Assembly: GCA_002290555.1 (NCBI GenBank)
Contig: NEUK01000072.1
Coordinates: 1 to 40,097, forward strand
Source: Spartobacteria bacterium AMD-G4
GTDB lineage: Bacteria; Verrucomicrobiota; Verrucomicrobiia; Chthoniobacterales; Terrimicrobiaceae
Reading direction: 5' to 3'
Length of the DNA: 40,097 nt
In this document: positions 17,386-24,646 of the stretch, one piece after another
Layout of the letters: the number at the start of each line of letters is the position of its first letter
Position numbering within the stretch: position 1 is the first letter of the stretch
Program-made: the position numbers and the translations under genes
The notes under the pieces: generated by a model
The model's input: only the letters and a program-made list of their open reading frames with translations
What the model was told of the DNA's origin: nothing
Databases searched by the model: none

Positions 17386-18131
17386 AATCCGCAGAGCTGC
17401 TTTTCAAGTGGCCCCACCGCCACCGCATCCACCTCCTTCTTCCAGCCATGCTCATCCTGGCGGCACTTGCGCATGGCGGAATTTTTTTTCTCTTCTCTGT
17501 GGCAAATCCTCCCCTGAAAGCGGATGGAATCAACCCCGCACGCGTTTATTTCCTCGACGAAGGCAGCCCCGAATTCGCGCAACTCGAAAGCACTCTCGCA
17601 TCGAACGACCCCGCCCTCTTCGCTCCCCGCCATGGCTCGTCGACCTACCGCGAATCCGTCGCCACATATGTTCCCCAATACGCCTCGGCCAAAACCGCTC
17701 TTCTCAACATGCCGCCGCGCATAAAAACGGTCGAGGTCTCACCGCCCATTTCACCGCCCATTGTAGCTCCCGTCCCCATTCCAAGGCCCCAGAGACACCA
17801 CGCATTTGCAGCAACACCCACCAACGCAACGCTTCTTTCAGCCTCACCAGAACTTACCCGCAGGCTGCCACAAGCCCCAGAAGGAATCCTGCTTCCTAAA
17901 AGCCCTGCTCGCGACTCCATTGAAACAGCCTCGTTTTTTGTGGGTGTCCAGTCCGATGGGACTGTCGCACACATTCTTCCCAACCGATCCTCAGGCGATG
18001 CGAGCTTGAATGCCCAAGCCCTGCAAACTCTCAAATCCCTCCGCTTCGCTCCTGCGGATAACACTCCTCTCGCATGGGGGGTTGTGGACTTCCAACTCGG
18101 CTCCAGCGCTCCCCCAGCCCCTGTGCCATGA
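17382..18131 (+). CDS. tonB: TonB-family energy transducer
   Basis: The 249-residue protein has a basic N-terminus (KWPHRHRIH), one membrane helix (about residues 17-41) and a Pro-rich middle (residues about 115-140, ISPPIVAPVPIPRPQ). The C-terminal TonB-like domain includes FFVGVQSDGTVAHILPNRSSGD and LNAQALQTLKSLRFAP. It would couple the ExbB/ExbD motor encoded just upstream to an outer-membrane or cell-wall partner; no TonB-dependent receptor is in the window. Translation most likely begins at the GTG overlapping the exbD stop. Its last bases overlap the start of the zinc-ribbon gene (ATGA). Confidence 0.85.
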   Translation: MKSAELLFKWPHRHRIHLLLPAMLILAALAHGGIFFLFSVANPPLKADGINPARVYFLDEGSPEFAQLESTLASNDPALFAPRHGSSTYRESVATYVPQYASAKTALLNMPPRIKTVEVSPPISPPIVAPVPIPRPQRHHAFAATPTNATLLSASPELTRRLPQAPEGILLPKSPARDSIETASFFVGVQSDGTVAHILPNRSSGDASLNAQALQTLKSLRFAPADNTPLAWGVVDFQLGSSAPPAPVP

Positions 18132-18367
18132 TTCGTATGCCCTTGCCATGGCTGGTTTTCACAGCCCTCTTCATCTTCCTGGCAGGCATCCTCTTCACTT
18201 GGATTTGCTACGAGATCGCACGCCGCCGTGGCGAAGCCGGCAAGCTCCGCACATGGACCCGATGCCCAGTCTGTGCCTTCCAATACAAAGTCAACCCCTC
18301 TCTACGGGTGCTCCGCTGCCCTCAATGCGGCGGACTCAACGAACACCGCCGCATCAAAACACTCTGA
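18128..18367 (+). CDS. Small membrane-anchored zinc-ribbon protein
   Basis: This 79-residue protein starts with the ATG that overlaps the tonB stop, so it is part of the exbB-exbD-tonB operon. Residues about 7-28 form one hydrophobic helix (WLVFTALFIFLAGILFTWICYEI), followed by a basic stretch (ARRRGEAGK) that should lie in the cytoplasm. The C-terminal domain has two CxxC knuckles, CPVC and CPQC, separated by 17 residues, a zinc ribbon of the kind seen in rubredoxin-like or RNA-polymerase-subunit folds. I know no named family. A link to the Ton complex is inferred from tight coupling only. Confidence 0.7.
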   Translation: MIRMPLPWLVFTALFIFLAGILFTWICYEIARRRGEAGKLRTWTRCPVCAFQYKVNPSLRVLRCPQCGGLNEHRRIKTL

Positions 18368-18680
18368 CCAACTCCAGGAATTTCACAGTTCCACTTCGCC
18401 CAGTGACGGAAAGTCCTCGGCTCTTGTCAAAGCGCTGCTCACTTTGCAGACCCTCATTTTTATGAGGCTCATGGGTGGGTGCCCCCTTTGTTCCAAATGG
18501 AGGGATGACCTCCGTGTCGTCCCAAGCCTCAGACGCGCAGCGCCGTCTGCGAGGGGCGTGCGAATGCGAGACAAGGGCGGCTCCAGCTTATGCGCTGCGC
18601 GTCTCCGGCTTGGCAAGCCGACGCCTTTGCATCCAAAAACGGCACTTATTCAGATGACCTTTGAGAGGGTCGCAATTCCC
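18368..18680. other. Intergenic region with several hairpins
   Basis: This stretch lies between two convergent operons and shows no credible gene. It holds a 6-bp hairpin CCTCAT-TTTT-ATGAGG (18452-18467), an 8-bp stem GGGATGAC/GTCGTCCC with one G-T pair (18502-18523), and a CGGCTT/AAGCCG stem near 18606-18620. The middle hairpin resembles the 'GAGGGACGACCTCCGTGTCGTCC' class of palindromic intergenic repeats known to me from Verrucomicrobiota-like genomes. No second copy is in this window. Confidence 0.45.
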
Positions 18681-19202
18681 TTACGACGAATGTGCCGCCG
18701 TCCGGCCTGACTCCAGGAAGCGCAGCGCCTGGGCCGGGTCGCCGTGAGTGTCGCGCACCACGGCCAGAAAGGATGGCAGGGTGGCGTTGTATTTTTTCAA
18801 AAAGGAGCGGTCTCCCGCGCAGCCATACATGATATCGTTGCAGAGGCTCCCCTCGAGGAAGCACTGGGCTTTGCGGATGATGCGGGGCAGCCAGGATACG
18901 CCTTGGAATTCGGCGGATTTCGGTGGCAGCTCCCTTTCCTCGACGATCCGCGAGGGAGGGCGTCCTGCGAGTGTGGTTTGAAAATGGTCTGCCCGCATTT
19001 GAGCAAGCTGCACAAACACGGCCTTGCCGGGTTCGCCATAGCGCGCGAGGTCATCCACCGCATCGTAGAGGCACTGCGGCGCGACACCGAGCTTCGCAAG
19101 AGTCTCCATATCCTCCGCGGGCAGGATTTGCGAGGGTTTACGACAACCGGCGCTATAGCTGGAGCTTGCCTTGTCGTGGAGTTGATTCAGAGCGTTAATC
19201 AT
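18681..19202 (-). CDS. DUF5069-like protein
   Basis: The 173-residue protein begins MINALNQLHDKASSSY; its ATG overlaps the 3' end of the histidine kinase gene by eight bases, which supports this start over an upstream ATG at 19241. The C-terminal half contains FQGVSWLPRIIRKAQCFLEGSL, then a YGCAGDRSFLKKYNATLPSFLAVVRDT segment, the pattern I associate with DUF5069, a family of unknown function common in Verrucomicrobiota and Planctomycetota. The N-terminal half (LGVAPQCLYDAVDDLARYGEP) is unassigned. Six cysteines are spread through the protein. Coupling to a sensor kinase suggests a regulatory or accessory role, but the function is unknown. Confidence 0.6.
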   Translation of the reverse strand: MINALNQLHDKASSSYSAGCRKPSQILPAEDMETLAKLGVAPQCLYDAVDDLARYGEPGKAVFVQLAQMRADHFQTTLAGRPPSRIVEERELPPKSAEFQGVSWLPRIIRKAQCFLEGSLCNDIMYGCAGDRSFLKKYNATLPSFLAVVRDTHGDPAQALRFLESGRTAAHSS

Positions 19203-20379
19203 TGGAAGATTCAGTGGTGCCTTGCTCCAGGAACCGGACACGCTGGTCCACTCTGGGCAGGAGGATGGTGACAGTGAGTCCGCGGCCGGGGGAGCTTTCC
19301 AGAATGACTTCCCCGCCGTGGGCCCGAACGATGCGGCGGACGATCAAGAGACCCAATCCGTTGCCTCCGGATTTTGTTGTGAAATACGGTTCGAATATGC
19401 GGGTGATGTTGTCGGGCGAGATGCCACCTCCCGAGTCCATGAAAACGATGCGCACATGGGAGGCATCCACAGCTGTGCTCACGCGCAGGATGCCGCCGGA
19501 ATTCATGGCCTGAAAGGAATTGCGGCAGATGTTGTAGAAGGCCTGCTTGATCTGGTCGCGGTCGATCTGAAGGAGTGGCAGTCCATGACCGAGCTGTTTC
19601 TCGACGAGCACGTCGCGGTCCTGGATTTCCACATGCAAAAATTCAAAGACCTCATCGACGATGCGGTTGATGTCCGTGGGCTCGGGTTGGAGGCTCTGCG
19701 GGCGGATGGCGCGGAGAAACTGGGTGATGATATTGTCGAGGCGCGTGACCTCGCTGCGGGCCACCAACACCGACTCCTCGAGCTTGGAACGCAGCTTGGG
19801 CGGCGCCTTGTCCAAGTTCCGCTGCATGAGCTGCAGGTGGATATTGAGCGAGTTGAGCGGGTTCCCGATCTCATGAGCGACACCGGCCGCCAGCATCGTG
19901 AGTGCGGAGAATTTCTCGACTTCGATCGTTTCCTGCGTGTCGCGGTGGGTCTGCGTGATGTCGCGCAGGATCACCGCACGGCCGACCGCCTCGGGTTTGT
20001 TTCCATCCGACTCGTCGCTGAGCAGTGGAACCACGTAAAAATTTAAAAGCCGGTTCTCAGGGTAGAACACCTCGAGGTCTCGGCTGATGATTTCCGCCTT
20101 TGGCCCGCTGAGGGTTTCCCAGTCGATGCCTCGCACGACCTCCGCCAGCGGCTTCCCGAGGCTGGCATCCGATTCAATGCCGAAAAAACCACACGCCGCG
20201 CGGTTGAGATAGAGGATGCGGCCCTTGGGATTTGTCACGATTAGGCCTTCGAGAATGGCGTTAAAAATGGTTTCCAAAAAACCCTTTTCGCGGGCGATTT
20301 CCACGAGGTAGTTCTGCACCTGCCCGGGCTGCACCAGCGGGAGGCGGTCGATGAGTTTGTCGAGGAAGCCGCGTTTCAT
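19195..20379 (-). CDS. Soluble PAS-domain sensor histidine kinase
   Basis: The 394-residue cytoplasmic kinase has a PAS domain (about residues 35-145, ILEGLIVTNPKGRILYLNRAACGFFGI) and a HisKA dimerisation domain with the phosphorylated His169 in AAGVAHEIGNPLNSL. An HATPase_c domain follows: N-box Asn287, G1 DSGGGI at 315-320, F-box FEPYFTTK at 329-336 and G2 GGNGLGL at 338-344. No membrane segment is present. The type resembles NtrB/AtoS kinases that partner with sigma-54 activators. The start MKRGFLDKL at 20379 gives a clean N-terminus; upstream in-frame codons lie inside the aldehyde dehydrogenase gene. No response regulator is adjacent. It follows the dehydrogenase gene by seven bases, so it is probably in the same operon. 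Confidence 0.9.
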   Translation of the reverse strand: MKRGFLDKLIDRLPLVQPGQVQNYLVEIAREKGFLETIFNAILEGLIVTNPKGRILYLNRAACGFFGIESDASLGKPLAEVVRGIDWETLSGPKAEIISRDLEVFYPENRLLNFYVVPLLSDESDGNKPEAVGRAVILRDITQTHRDTQETIEVEKFSALTMLAAGVAHEIGNPLNSLNIHLQLMQRNLDKAPPKLRSKLEESVLVARSEVTRLDNIITQFLRAIRPQSLQPEPTDINRIVDEVFEFLHVEIQDRDVLVEKQLGHGLPLLQIDRDQIKQAFYNICRNSFQAMNSGGILRVSTAVDASHVRIVFMDSGGGISPDNITRIFEPYFTTKSGGNGLGLLIVRRIVRAHGGEVILESSPGRGLTVTILLPRVDQRVRFLEQGTTESSND

Positions 20380-20386
20380 GAGGGGG

Positions 20387-21829
20387 TCAAGTTTTCCACT
20401 GGATGGCCTGTTCCTGCACGGCAAAACGCACAAAGCCGCGTCCGCCGGGGCGCCCGTTCCCCGAGGCACCCCATCCGCCAAAGGGCAGGGTGGACGGAGA
20501 AAATGTCGTGGGCAGGTTGTGGTAGAGGTTGCCGACCGAGAGTTTCGAGCCAATGAGCAAGAACCGCGCCGCATCGGCGGTGAAGACGCTTGCGGTTAGG
20601 CCAAATTTCCACGCTTCGTGGCGTCGGATCGCGGTGTCCTCGTCATCGAAAATCTCGACTACGAGGACAGGCGCAAAAGTTTCCGCCCTGGCCAGAGGCG
20701 AGGCGTCGAGAGTGGAGGGATCATTTGCCAGCACTACGGCAGGCAAAACATAATACCCATGCCTCTCGGGTGGGATTTTTTCGAGAATGCCGCCGGGAAC
20801 AATCCACTCCCCCACCCTTGCGGAAACGAGGCACTCGTAACGCTCGTGCGCGGCAAAGCTGATCAGCGGACCAAGGAGCGTGTTTTCGTTCATGGGATCG
20901 CCCGGTTGATAGCGGGCAAGCGAAGTCGCGAGGCGCTCCAAAAAAGCCTCCGCAACCTGCCGTTGAACAAGGACGCGGGATGTGGCATTGCAGCGCTGGC
21001 CGGCGGTGAGGCACATGCCGTCAGCCACGGCCGTGGCGGCGAGGTCGAGATCGGCATCGGCCAGGATGATTGCGGAATTTTTGCCTCCCAGCTCGAGCGC
21101 GAGCGATTTCGAGGTGTCGGAGGCCAATGCGGTAGAGAGTTCGCGCCCGACAGGCACGGAGCCGGTGAAACAAACCGACCGCACCGCTTCATCCAGACAG
21201 AGCGCCCGGCCAGTCTCACCCCACCCGGGGACCAGTTGAAAGACATCCGCAGGTAGCACCTCCTGCATGATCTGCGCGTAGGCCAGGCCGACATTCACGG
21301 CCAGCGGCGACGGCTTGAATAACACCGTGTTGCCCGCGAGCAAATACGCGAGCGCTGCACCATGGCCCAGATGCACGGGAAAATTGAAAGGGGCTATCAC
21401 CGCTGCCGGCCCGCGAGGGCGCTGCCGAACGAGAGCCAGATTCGGGCCATCCTCCACTGCCACATCGCGGAGATACTTTTCCCCATCGGCAAATGTGAGG
21501 TCGAATTTCGCCACGGCGGCCGCCATCTCAAGCCGGGACTCGCGCAGCGGCTTTCCGGTCTCCCGCGAAATCAATGTGGCCAGGGATTCCGTTGCGAAGG
21601 ACAACTTCTCACGGCAGCCAGTGAGAATATCCAGCCGCTCATCCAGCGACCGCGAGGCCCAAAGCGGAAATGCAGCCACCGAGCGCGCCACGCACCCGGA
21701 GACATCGGCAGACGCCACCTGGGGAAACATGATCGACAGATCGCCAGGGGAAAAATTCTGCCACGCCTGCGGTTCGCTTTCCATTTGTTCAGGTTCGTCC
21801 CGTTTGCCCAAAACCTCAATGCGTTTCAA
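20387..21829 (-). CDS. Aldehyde dehydrogenase (AstD-like)
   Basis: This 480-residue NAD(P)-dependent dehydrogenase oxidises an aldehyde to the acid. It shows the Rossmann and oxyanion motif APFNFP (Asn148), cofactor motif FTGSVPVGRE (221-230), general base Glu246 in LELGGKNS and nucleophile Cys280 in TAGQRCNA. The wording LELGGKNSAII and the TAGQRCNATSRVLV segment most resemble succinylglutamate-semialdehyde dehydrogenase (AstD). No arginine-succinyltransferase pathway genes are near, so the substrate remains open. It is the first gene of an apparent operon with a sensor kinase and a DUF5069-like gene. The upstream region contains dispersed repeats. Confidence 0.88.
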   Translation of the reverse strand: MKRIEVLGKRDEPEQMESEPQAWQNFSPGDLSIMFPQVASADVSGCVARSVAAFPLWASRSLDERLDILTGCREKLSFATESLATLISRETGKPLRESRLEMAAAVAKFDLTFADGEKYLRDVAVEDGPNLALVRQRPRGPAAVIAPFNFPVHLGHGAALAYLLAGNTVLFKPSPLAVNVGLAYAQIMQEVLPADVFQLVPGWGETGRALCLDEAVRSVCFTGSVPVGRELSTALASDTSKSLALELGGKNSAIILADADLDLAATAVADGMCLTAGQRCNATSRVLVQRQVAEAFLERLATSLARYQPGDPMNENTLLGPLISFAAHERYECLVSARVGEWIVPGGILEKIPPERHGYYVLPAVVLANDPSTLDASPLARAETFAPVLVVEIFDDEDTAIRRHEAWKFGLTASVFTADAARFLLIGSKLSVGNLYHNLPTTFSPSTLPFGGWGASGNGRPGGRGFVRFAVQEQAIQWKT

Positions 21830-22053
21830 AGCGAAAACGGTTTTTTAGACAGGATGACAGGACCGACAGGAGAGAATTGCGCCATGGAATTCATAAATGA
21901 AGCGAGCCCCCTCATTTCCTTTGTGCAACTCCTTCTCTGTGTCCTCGCATCCTCCGTGGTTGGTTTTACTGAATTCGGGCTCTCCCCAGCAAAGCCTAAA
22001 AGAAATGGTCATTCGGCCACCGGAAATTTTGTTCATTCTGTCAAAAAAATCCC
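21830..22053. repeat. Composite intergenic repeat (copy A)
   Basis: This gap holds two short motif types. At 21841-21872 (+) is a TTTTTTAGACAGGATGACAG-type motif, with a related minus-strand copy at about 22027-22050 (TTTTTTTGACAGAATGAACA). Between them on the minus strand at 21931-21966 is an ACCACGGAGGATGCGAGGAC-type motif. Both motif types recur at 39165-39485, and the first also at 31066-31127. No gene is seen here. Confidence 0.6.
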
Positions 22054-23031
22054 CTACATCCGCAGCAGGACTTTTCCCGTGCGTTTCTCTTGAGAGGCCT
22101 CCGCGATGGCTTCGAGAGCCTCTTCGATTGGAAATACCCGATGGATAGGTGTGTGCAGAACCCCTGCGGCAAGGTAGGCAGCCAGCGTTTCGTAGGTCGA
22201 GCGCACCTCGGCGAGGGAAGCCGTCTCCTTCCAGCGCCGGAGCCAGAAACCACGGAAGCAAATATTTTTAAAAATCAGAAGACCGTTAGGAATTTTCAGC
22301 GGCTGCCGCCCCATCGCCCCATAGGTGACATGTGGAGAGCCCACGCCGAGAGCGTTTGCCACATTGAGAGCGCTGGCCCCGCCCACCGCATTGAGGGCGA
22401 GCTTCGGCAGCACGCCGCCGCAGAGGGCGCTGGCTTCCGAGCGCAGGTCGGCATCCTCGGTCACGACGACATCCGCTCCCATTTGAAGTAGCTCGCCGAT
22501 CAACTCCGCACGACGGACGACATTGAGCGTCCGAAGTCCAAGCGCCTTCGCCAACTGAATCACGGCCCGCCCCACGCCCGAGTTGGCGGCATTTTGGACG
22601 ATCCAGTCGCCAGGCTGAAGAGGAATAAAATCATGCAACATCCGCCAGGCGGTGGCGGGATTCACCGTCAGCATCGCCGCCTGCAAGGGGTCCAACCCCT
22701 CGGGTAGGGCCACCAACGCCTCGGTAGGCACCAGCATTTGCTCCGCCCAGGTTCCAAACGCCAGTGGCAGCACGGTTTGGCCGGCAGCGAATCCTACCAC
22801 CGAGGAACCAACCCGCTCGACCACACCCACGCCCTCATTGCCAATAGTGCAGGGGAGGGACGGCAACTCACCATAGGTTCCCTCAATCACATTCAAATCC
22901 GCCGGATTGATCGGCGCGGCAAGTATCCGCACGAGCACTTCATTCGCACCAAGCTCGAGCGCAGCCATTGTTTCCACGCTCAAAGCAGGCGGCTTGGATC
23001 CAAATGCGGAAAGACGGCAGGCGCGTGACAT
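22054..23031 (-). CDS. MECR/ETR1-type trans-2-enoyl thioester reductase
   Basis: This 325-residue medium-chain reductase should reduce trans-2-enoyl-CoA or -ACP with NADPH, the last step of a fatty-acid elongation cycle. The sequence closely follows human MECR in segments known to me: NPADLNVIEGTYGELPSLP (Tyr53 is the likely proton donor), IGNEGVGVV, QPGDWIVQNAANSGVGRAVIQ (nucleotide binding), LRTLNVVR, LALNAVGG and NICFRGFWL. It lacks the zinc ligands of alcohol dehydrogenases. The start at 23031 is chosen because homology begins right after it; an earlier in-frame ATG would run into the adjacent IS remnant. It stands alone as a gene. Confidence 0.88.
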   Translation of the reverse strand: MSRACRLSAFGSKPPALSVETMAALELGANEVLVRILAAPINPADLNVIEGTYGELPSLPCTIGNEGVGVVERVGSSVVGFAAGQTVLPLAFGTWAEQMLVPTEALVALPEGLDPLQAAMLTVNPATAWRMLHDFIPLQPGDWIVQNAANSGVGRAVIQLAKALGLRTLNVVRRAELIGELLQMGADVVVTEDADLRSEASALCGGVLPKLALNAVGGASALNVANALGVGSPHVTYGAMGRQPLKIPNGLLIFKNICFRGFWLRRWKETASLAEVRSTYETLAAYLAAGVLHTPIHRVFPIEEALEAIAEASQEKRTGKVLLRM

Positions 23032-23096
23032 GGGAGTCGCAAGGATACGAGCGACCCCCTCAAAGAAACAGAAGAAGTTTTGAAAAAGCCGCACCC

Positions 23097-23490
23097 GGGC
23101 GCATCTCCGATAGTTGCAAAAAAAAAGCTGAACTACGTCTTCAATTGAGAGGATCCACCAACTCCGCCACACCCCTGAGCATCGCGTGATCCACACGCTC
23201 GAGGAACTGTTGGCCGGGAATCCCGCCGATCCGATCATCAATCGGGAAGTCAACTACTTCAAAAACCATCGCGACCACCTCAACTATGCCGACTTGGCCA
23301 CCCGCAACGCCCCGATTGGTTCCGGTTCAATGGAATCCGCTTGCAGCCAGTTCCAAGGCCGCTTGAAACGTCGCGGCCAGTTTTGGTCTCCTCGTGGTCT
23401 GGCTCACATGCTCGCCATCGACGTCGCGCTCAAAAACGACACCCTGGAGTTCCTGTGGAACTAATTTTTGCAACTATCGGAGATGCTCCC
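23097..23490 (+). mobile_element. Internally deleted insertion sequence with intact ends
   Basis: A 394-bp element is bounded by terminal inverted repeats at 23097-23122 and 23465-23490 that match at 25 of 26 positions; the inner 22 bases, starting GCATCTCCGATAGTTGC, are identical. Between them lies only the C-terminal end of a transposase gene. The structure is that of an IS that lost most of its interior but kept both ends, so a related transposase could in principle still move it. I see no convincing target-site duplication. It sits 65 bases upstream of the enoyl reductase gene and 18 bases before the ssrA promoter. Confidence 0.85.
23132..23464 (+). pseudogene. Transposase C-terminal fragment (ISKra4-like)
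   Basis: A frame open from 23132 encodes about 110 residues ending at 23464, just inside the right inverted repeat. The part YFKNHRDHLNYADLATRNAP, IGSGSMESACSQFQGRLKRRG and the following SPRGLAHMLAIDVALKN match the C-terminal end of DDE transposases of the ISKra4 type, in which the (P)IGSG..E.AC motif holds the catalytic Glu. The N-terminal and central catalytic parts, and the start codon, are missing. The GTG at 23186 is not a genuine start. The exact IS family is tentative. Confidence 0.75.
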
Positions 23491-23507
23491 AAAGATCACG
23501 CTGCCGC

Positions 23508-23535
23508 TTGCCTTTTTACAAACCGCAGCTATGCT
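23508..23535 (+). promoter_or_regulatory. Sigma-70-like promoter of ssrA
   Basis: TTGCCT (23508-23513) and TATGCT (23530-23535) are separated by 16 bases and lie 11 bases before the mature 5' end of tmRNA. The IS remnant ends 17 bases upstream of the -35 box, so the promoter is intact. Confidence 0.55.
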
Positions 23536-23546
23536 AAGACTCGTTA

Positions 23547-23902
23547 GGGGGCGTAAAGGTTTCGACTTTGAGTGTGAAGCCCGGCTCGCATGTCGAGGAT
23601 GATTCGTTGGCCTCGTAAAAAATCGGATCAAACAAATAAATGCAGATTACGAAGATCTCGCTCTCGCGGCCTAATTGAGCCACGACGTGTTCCGGCTGAC
23701 GCCTGCTGGTCCGGAATACGACGACAGCAGGCTGGCTTGGGATGGAGCGACCGCTACCCCAAGTGAATCGATTTCGTGGACGCTCTGGAGAGGGATGCGT
23801 GACGATTCGCCCGCCCACTCCGAGATCAAAGATCGTCTAAACATGTAGAAGGTTGTGTAGATCATTTTAAGGACACGGGTTCGACTCCCGTCGCCTCCAC
23901 CA
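23547..23902 (+). ncRNA. ssrA: Transfer-messenger RNA (tmRNA)
   Basis: tmRNA rescues stalled ribosomes and tags the unfinished protein for proteolysis. The 356-nt gene has a 5' acceptor strand GGGGGCG (23547-23553) that pairs over seven positions, with one G-U, with CGCCTCC before the encoded ACCA (23899-23902). The T arm GACACGGGTTCGACTCCCGT precedes it, and the TTTCGAC of the D-like arm is near the 5' end. The tag frame runs from GCA at 23642 to TAA at 23672-23674 and encodes ADYEDLALAA; the LALAA end is the usual protease-recognition signal. The molecule is one-piece, not permuted. Confidence 0.95.
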
Positions 23903-23937
23903 TTTTTGCTCGCAGCGCAGCAAGAGCGCAGGCTGTC

Positions 23938-23981
23938 ACCCCGGAGTCGGCACAGAATGGCATGGCGGGGTCTATTTTTTT
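23938..23981 (+). terminator. Possible terminator of ssrA
   Basis: ACCCCG (23938-23943) pairs with CGGGGT (23966-23971), followed by CTA and seven T residues. The loop of 22 bases is long, and the T-run lies inside the 3' end of the convergent gene, so this is only a candidate. Confidence 0.35.
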
Positions 23982-24646
23982 CCAAGAACCTCGAGGTAGG
24001 TGATGCCGGTGGTCTTGCGGCTCTCGGGGTCGATGCGTTCGACGCGCATTTGTTTAAGCATCCACTGACCATCGATTTTCTGGGCGGAGATGACTTCGAA
24101 GCGTTTTGCAAGGCGGCCGTTCAGGTCATAGCCTTCGATGCGGAGGAGTGCGGCAGATTGTTTGTCGATCCACACCCGGATGACACCGTATTGGGAGGCC
24201 CCGCGCGGGGCAGGGATTTCAATCTTCCAGGCATCGCGCGAGCGCACAGTCTCGGAATCAAGAAGGCGGGGATTTTTCCAATAGAGAAAGCGCAAGGCGA
24301 GGTCTTCGTAGGTGATGAGCCCACCTCGGACTGAGTCGTCGAGTTTTGAGATGGGAACTGGTATTTTTCCGCCATCGCGCCGTTCTTCGAGGATGGCCTC
24401 ATTTTCGCCGAGCCGCAGGAGGATGTCCTGCTGCGGGCTGGTGAAGCCGTAGCACACAGCGCCGTCACCGACTTCGATGGTGAAAGGAACTTTTATAGAA
24501 CCTGCACGAAGCTGTGCATCGAGCGTGACGCCAGCGCCCATGGGATTCAAGCGCGCGGCGGCAAGGATTTCTTCCGGAGACGGCTCGTTGGCAAACCCGA
24601 TTCCGACCGAGAAAAAAAACGCAAAGGCTACGAATAAAGCTCTCAT
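23972..24646 (-). CDS. LolA-like outer-membrane lipoprotein-sorting family protein
   Basis: The 224-residue protein has a signal peptide (MRALFVAFAFFFSVGIGFANE, cleavage near residue 19) and should be periplasmic. The segment DLALRFLYWKNPRLLDSETVRSRDAW, then VIRVWIDKQSAALLRIEGYD and the ending QWMLKQMRVERIDPESRKTTGITYLEV, fits the LolA-like beta-sheet fold of the 'outer membrane lipoprotein-sorting protein' family. Its ATG overlaps the stop of the PEP carboxykinase gene (ATGA), which implies translational coupling with a cytosolic enzyme. A role in carrying lipoproteins or lipids is the family expectation; classic LolA sequence features are not strong. Confidence 0.75.
   Translation of the reverse strand: MRALFVAFAFFFSVGIGFANEPSPEEILAAARLNPMGAGVTLDAQLRAGSIKVPFTIEVGDGAVCYGFTSPQQDILLRLGENEAILEERRDGGKIPVPISKLDDSVRGGLITYEDLALRFLYWKNPRLLDSETVRSRDAWKIEIPAPRGASQYGVIRVWIDKQSAALLRIEGYDLNGRLAKRFEVISAQKIDGQWMLKQMRVERIDPESRKTTGITYLEVLGKK

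Noticed and set aside
20380-20574. Longer start for the histidine kinase
   Set aside because: The extension reads through the end of the aldehyde dehydrogenase gene in another frame and has a Cys/Arg/Pro-rich non-domain sequence.
23903-23937. TTGCT/AGCAA stem right after tmRNA as its terminator
   Set aside because: The stem is only five pairs and is not followed by a T-run; the hairpin at 23938-23981 is a better candidate.
23671-24111. Minus-strand open frame with a GGGDGSRTRV motif
   Set aside because: The motif is the antisense translation of the tmRNA T arm and 3' end, a common false gene. The rest lies antisense to the LolA-like gene.
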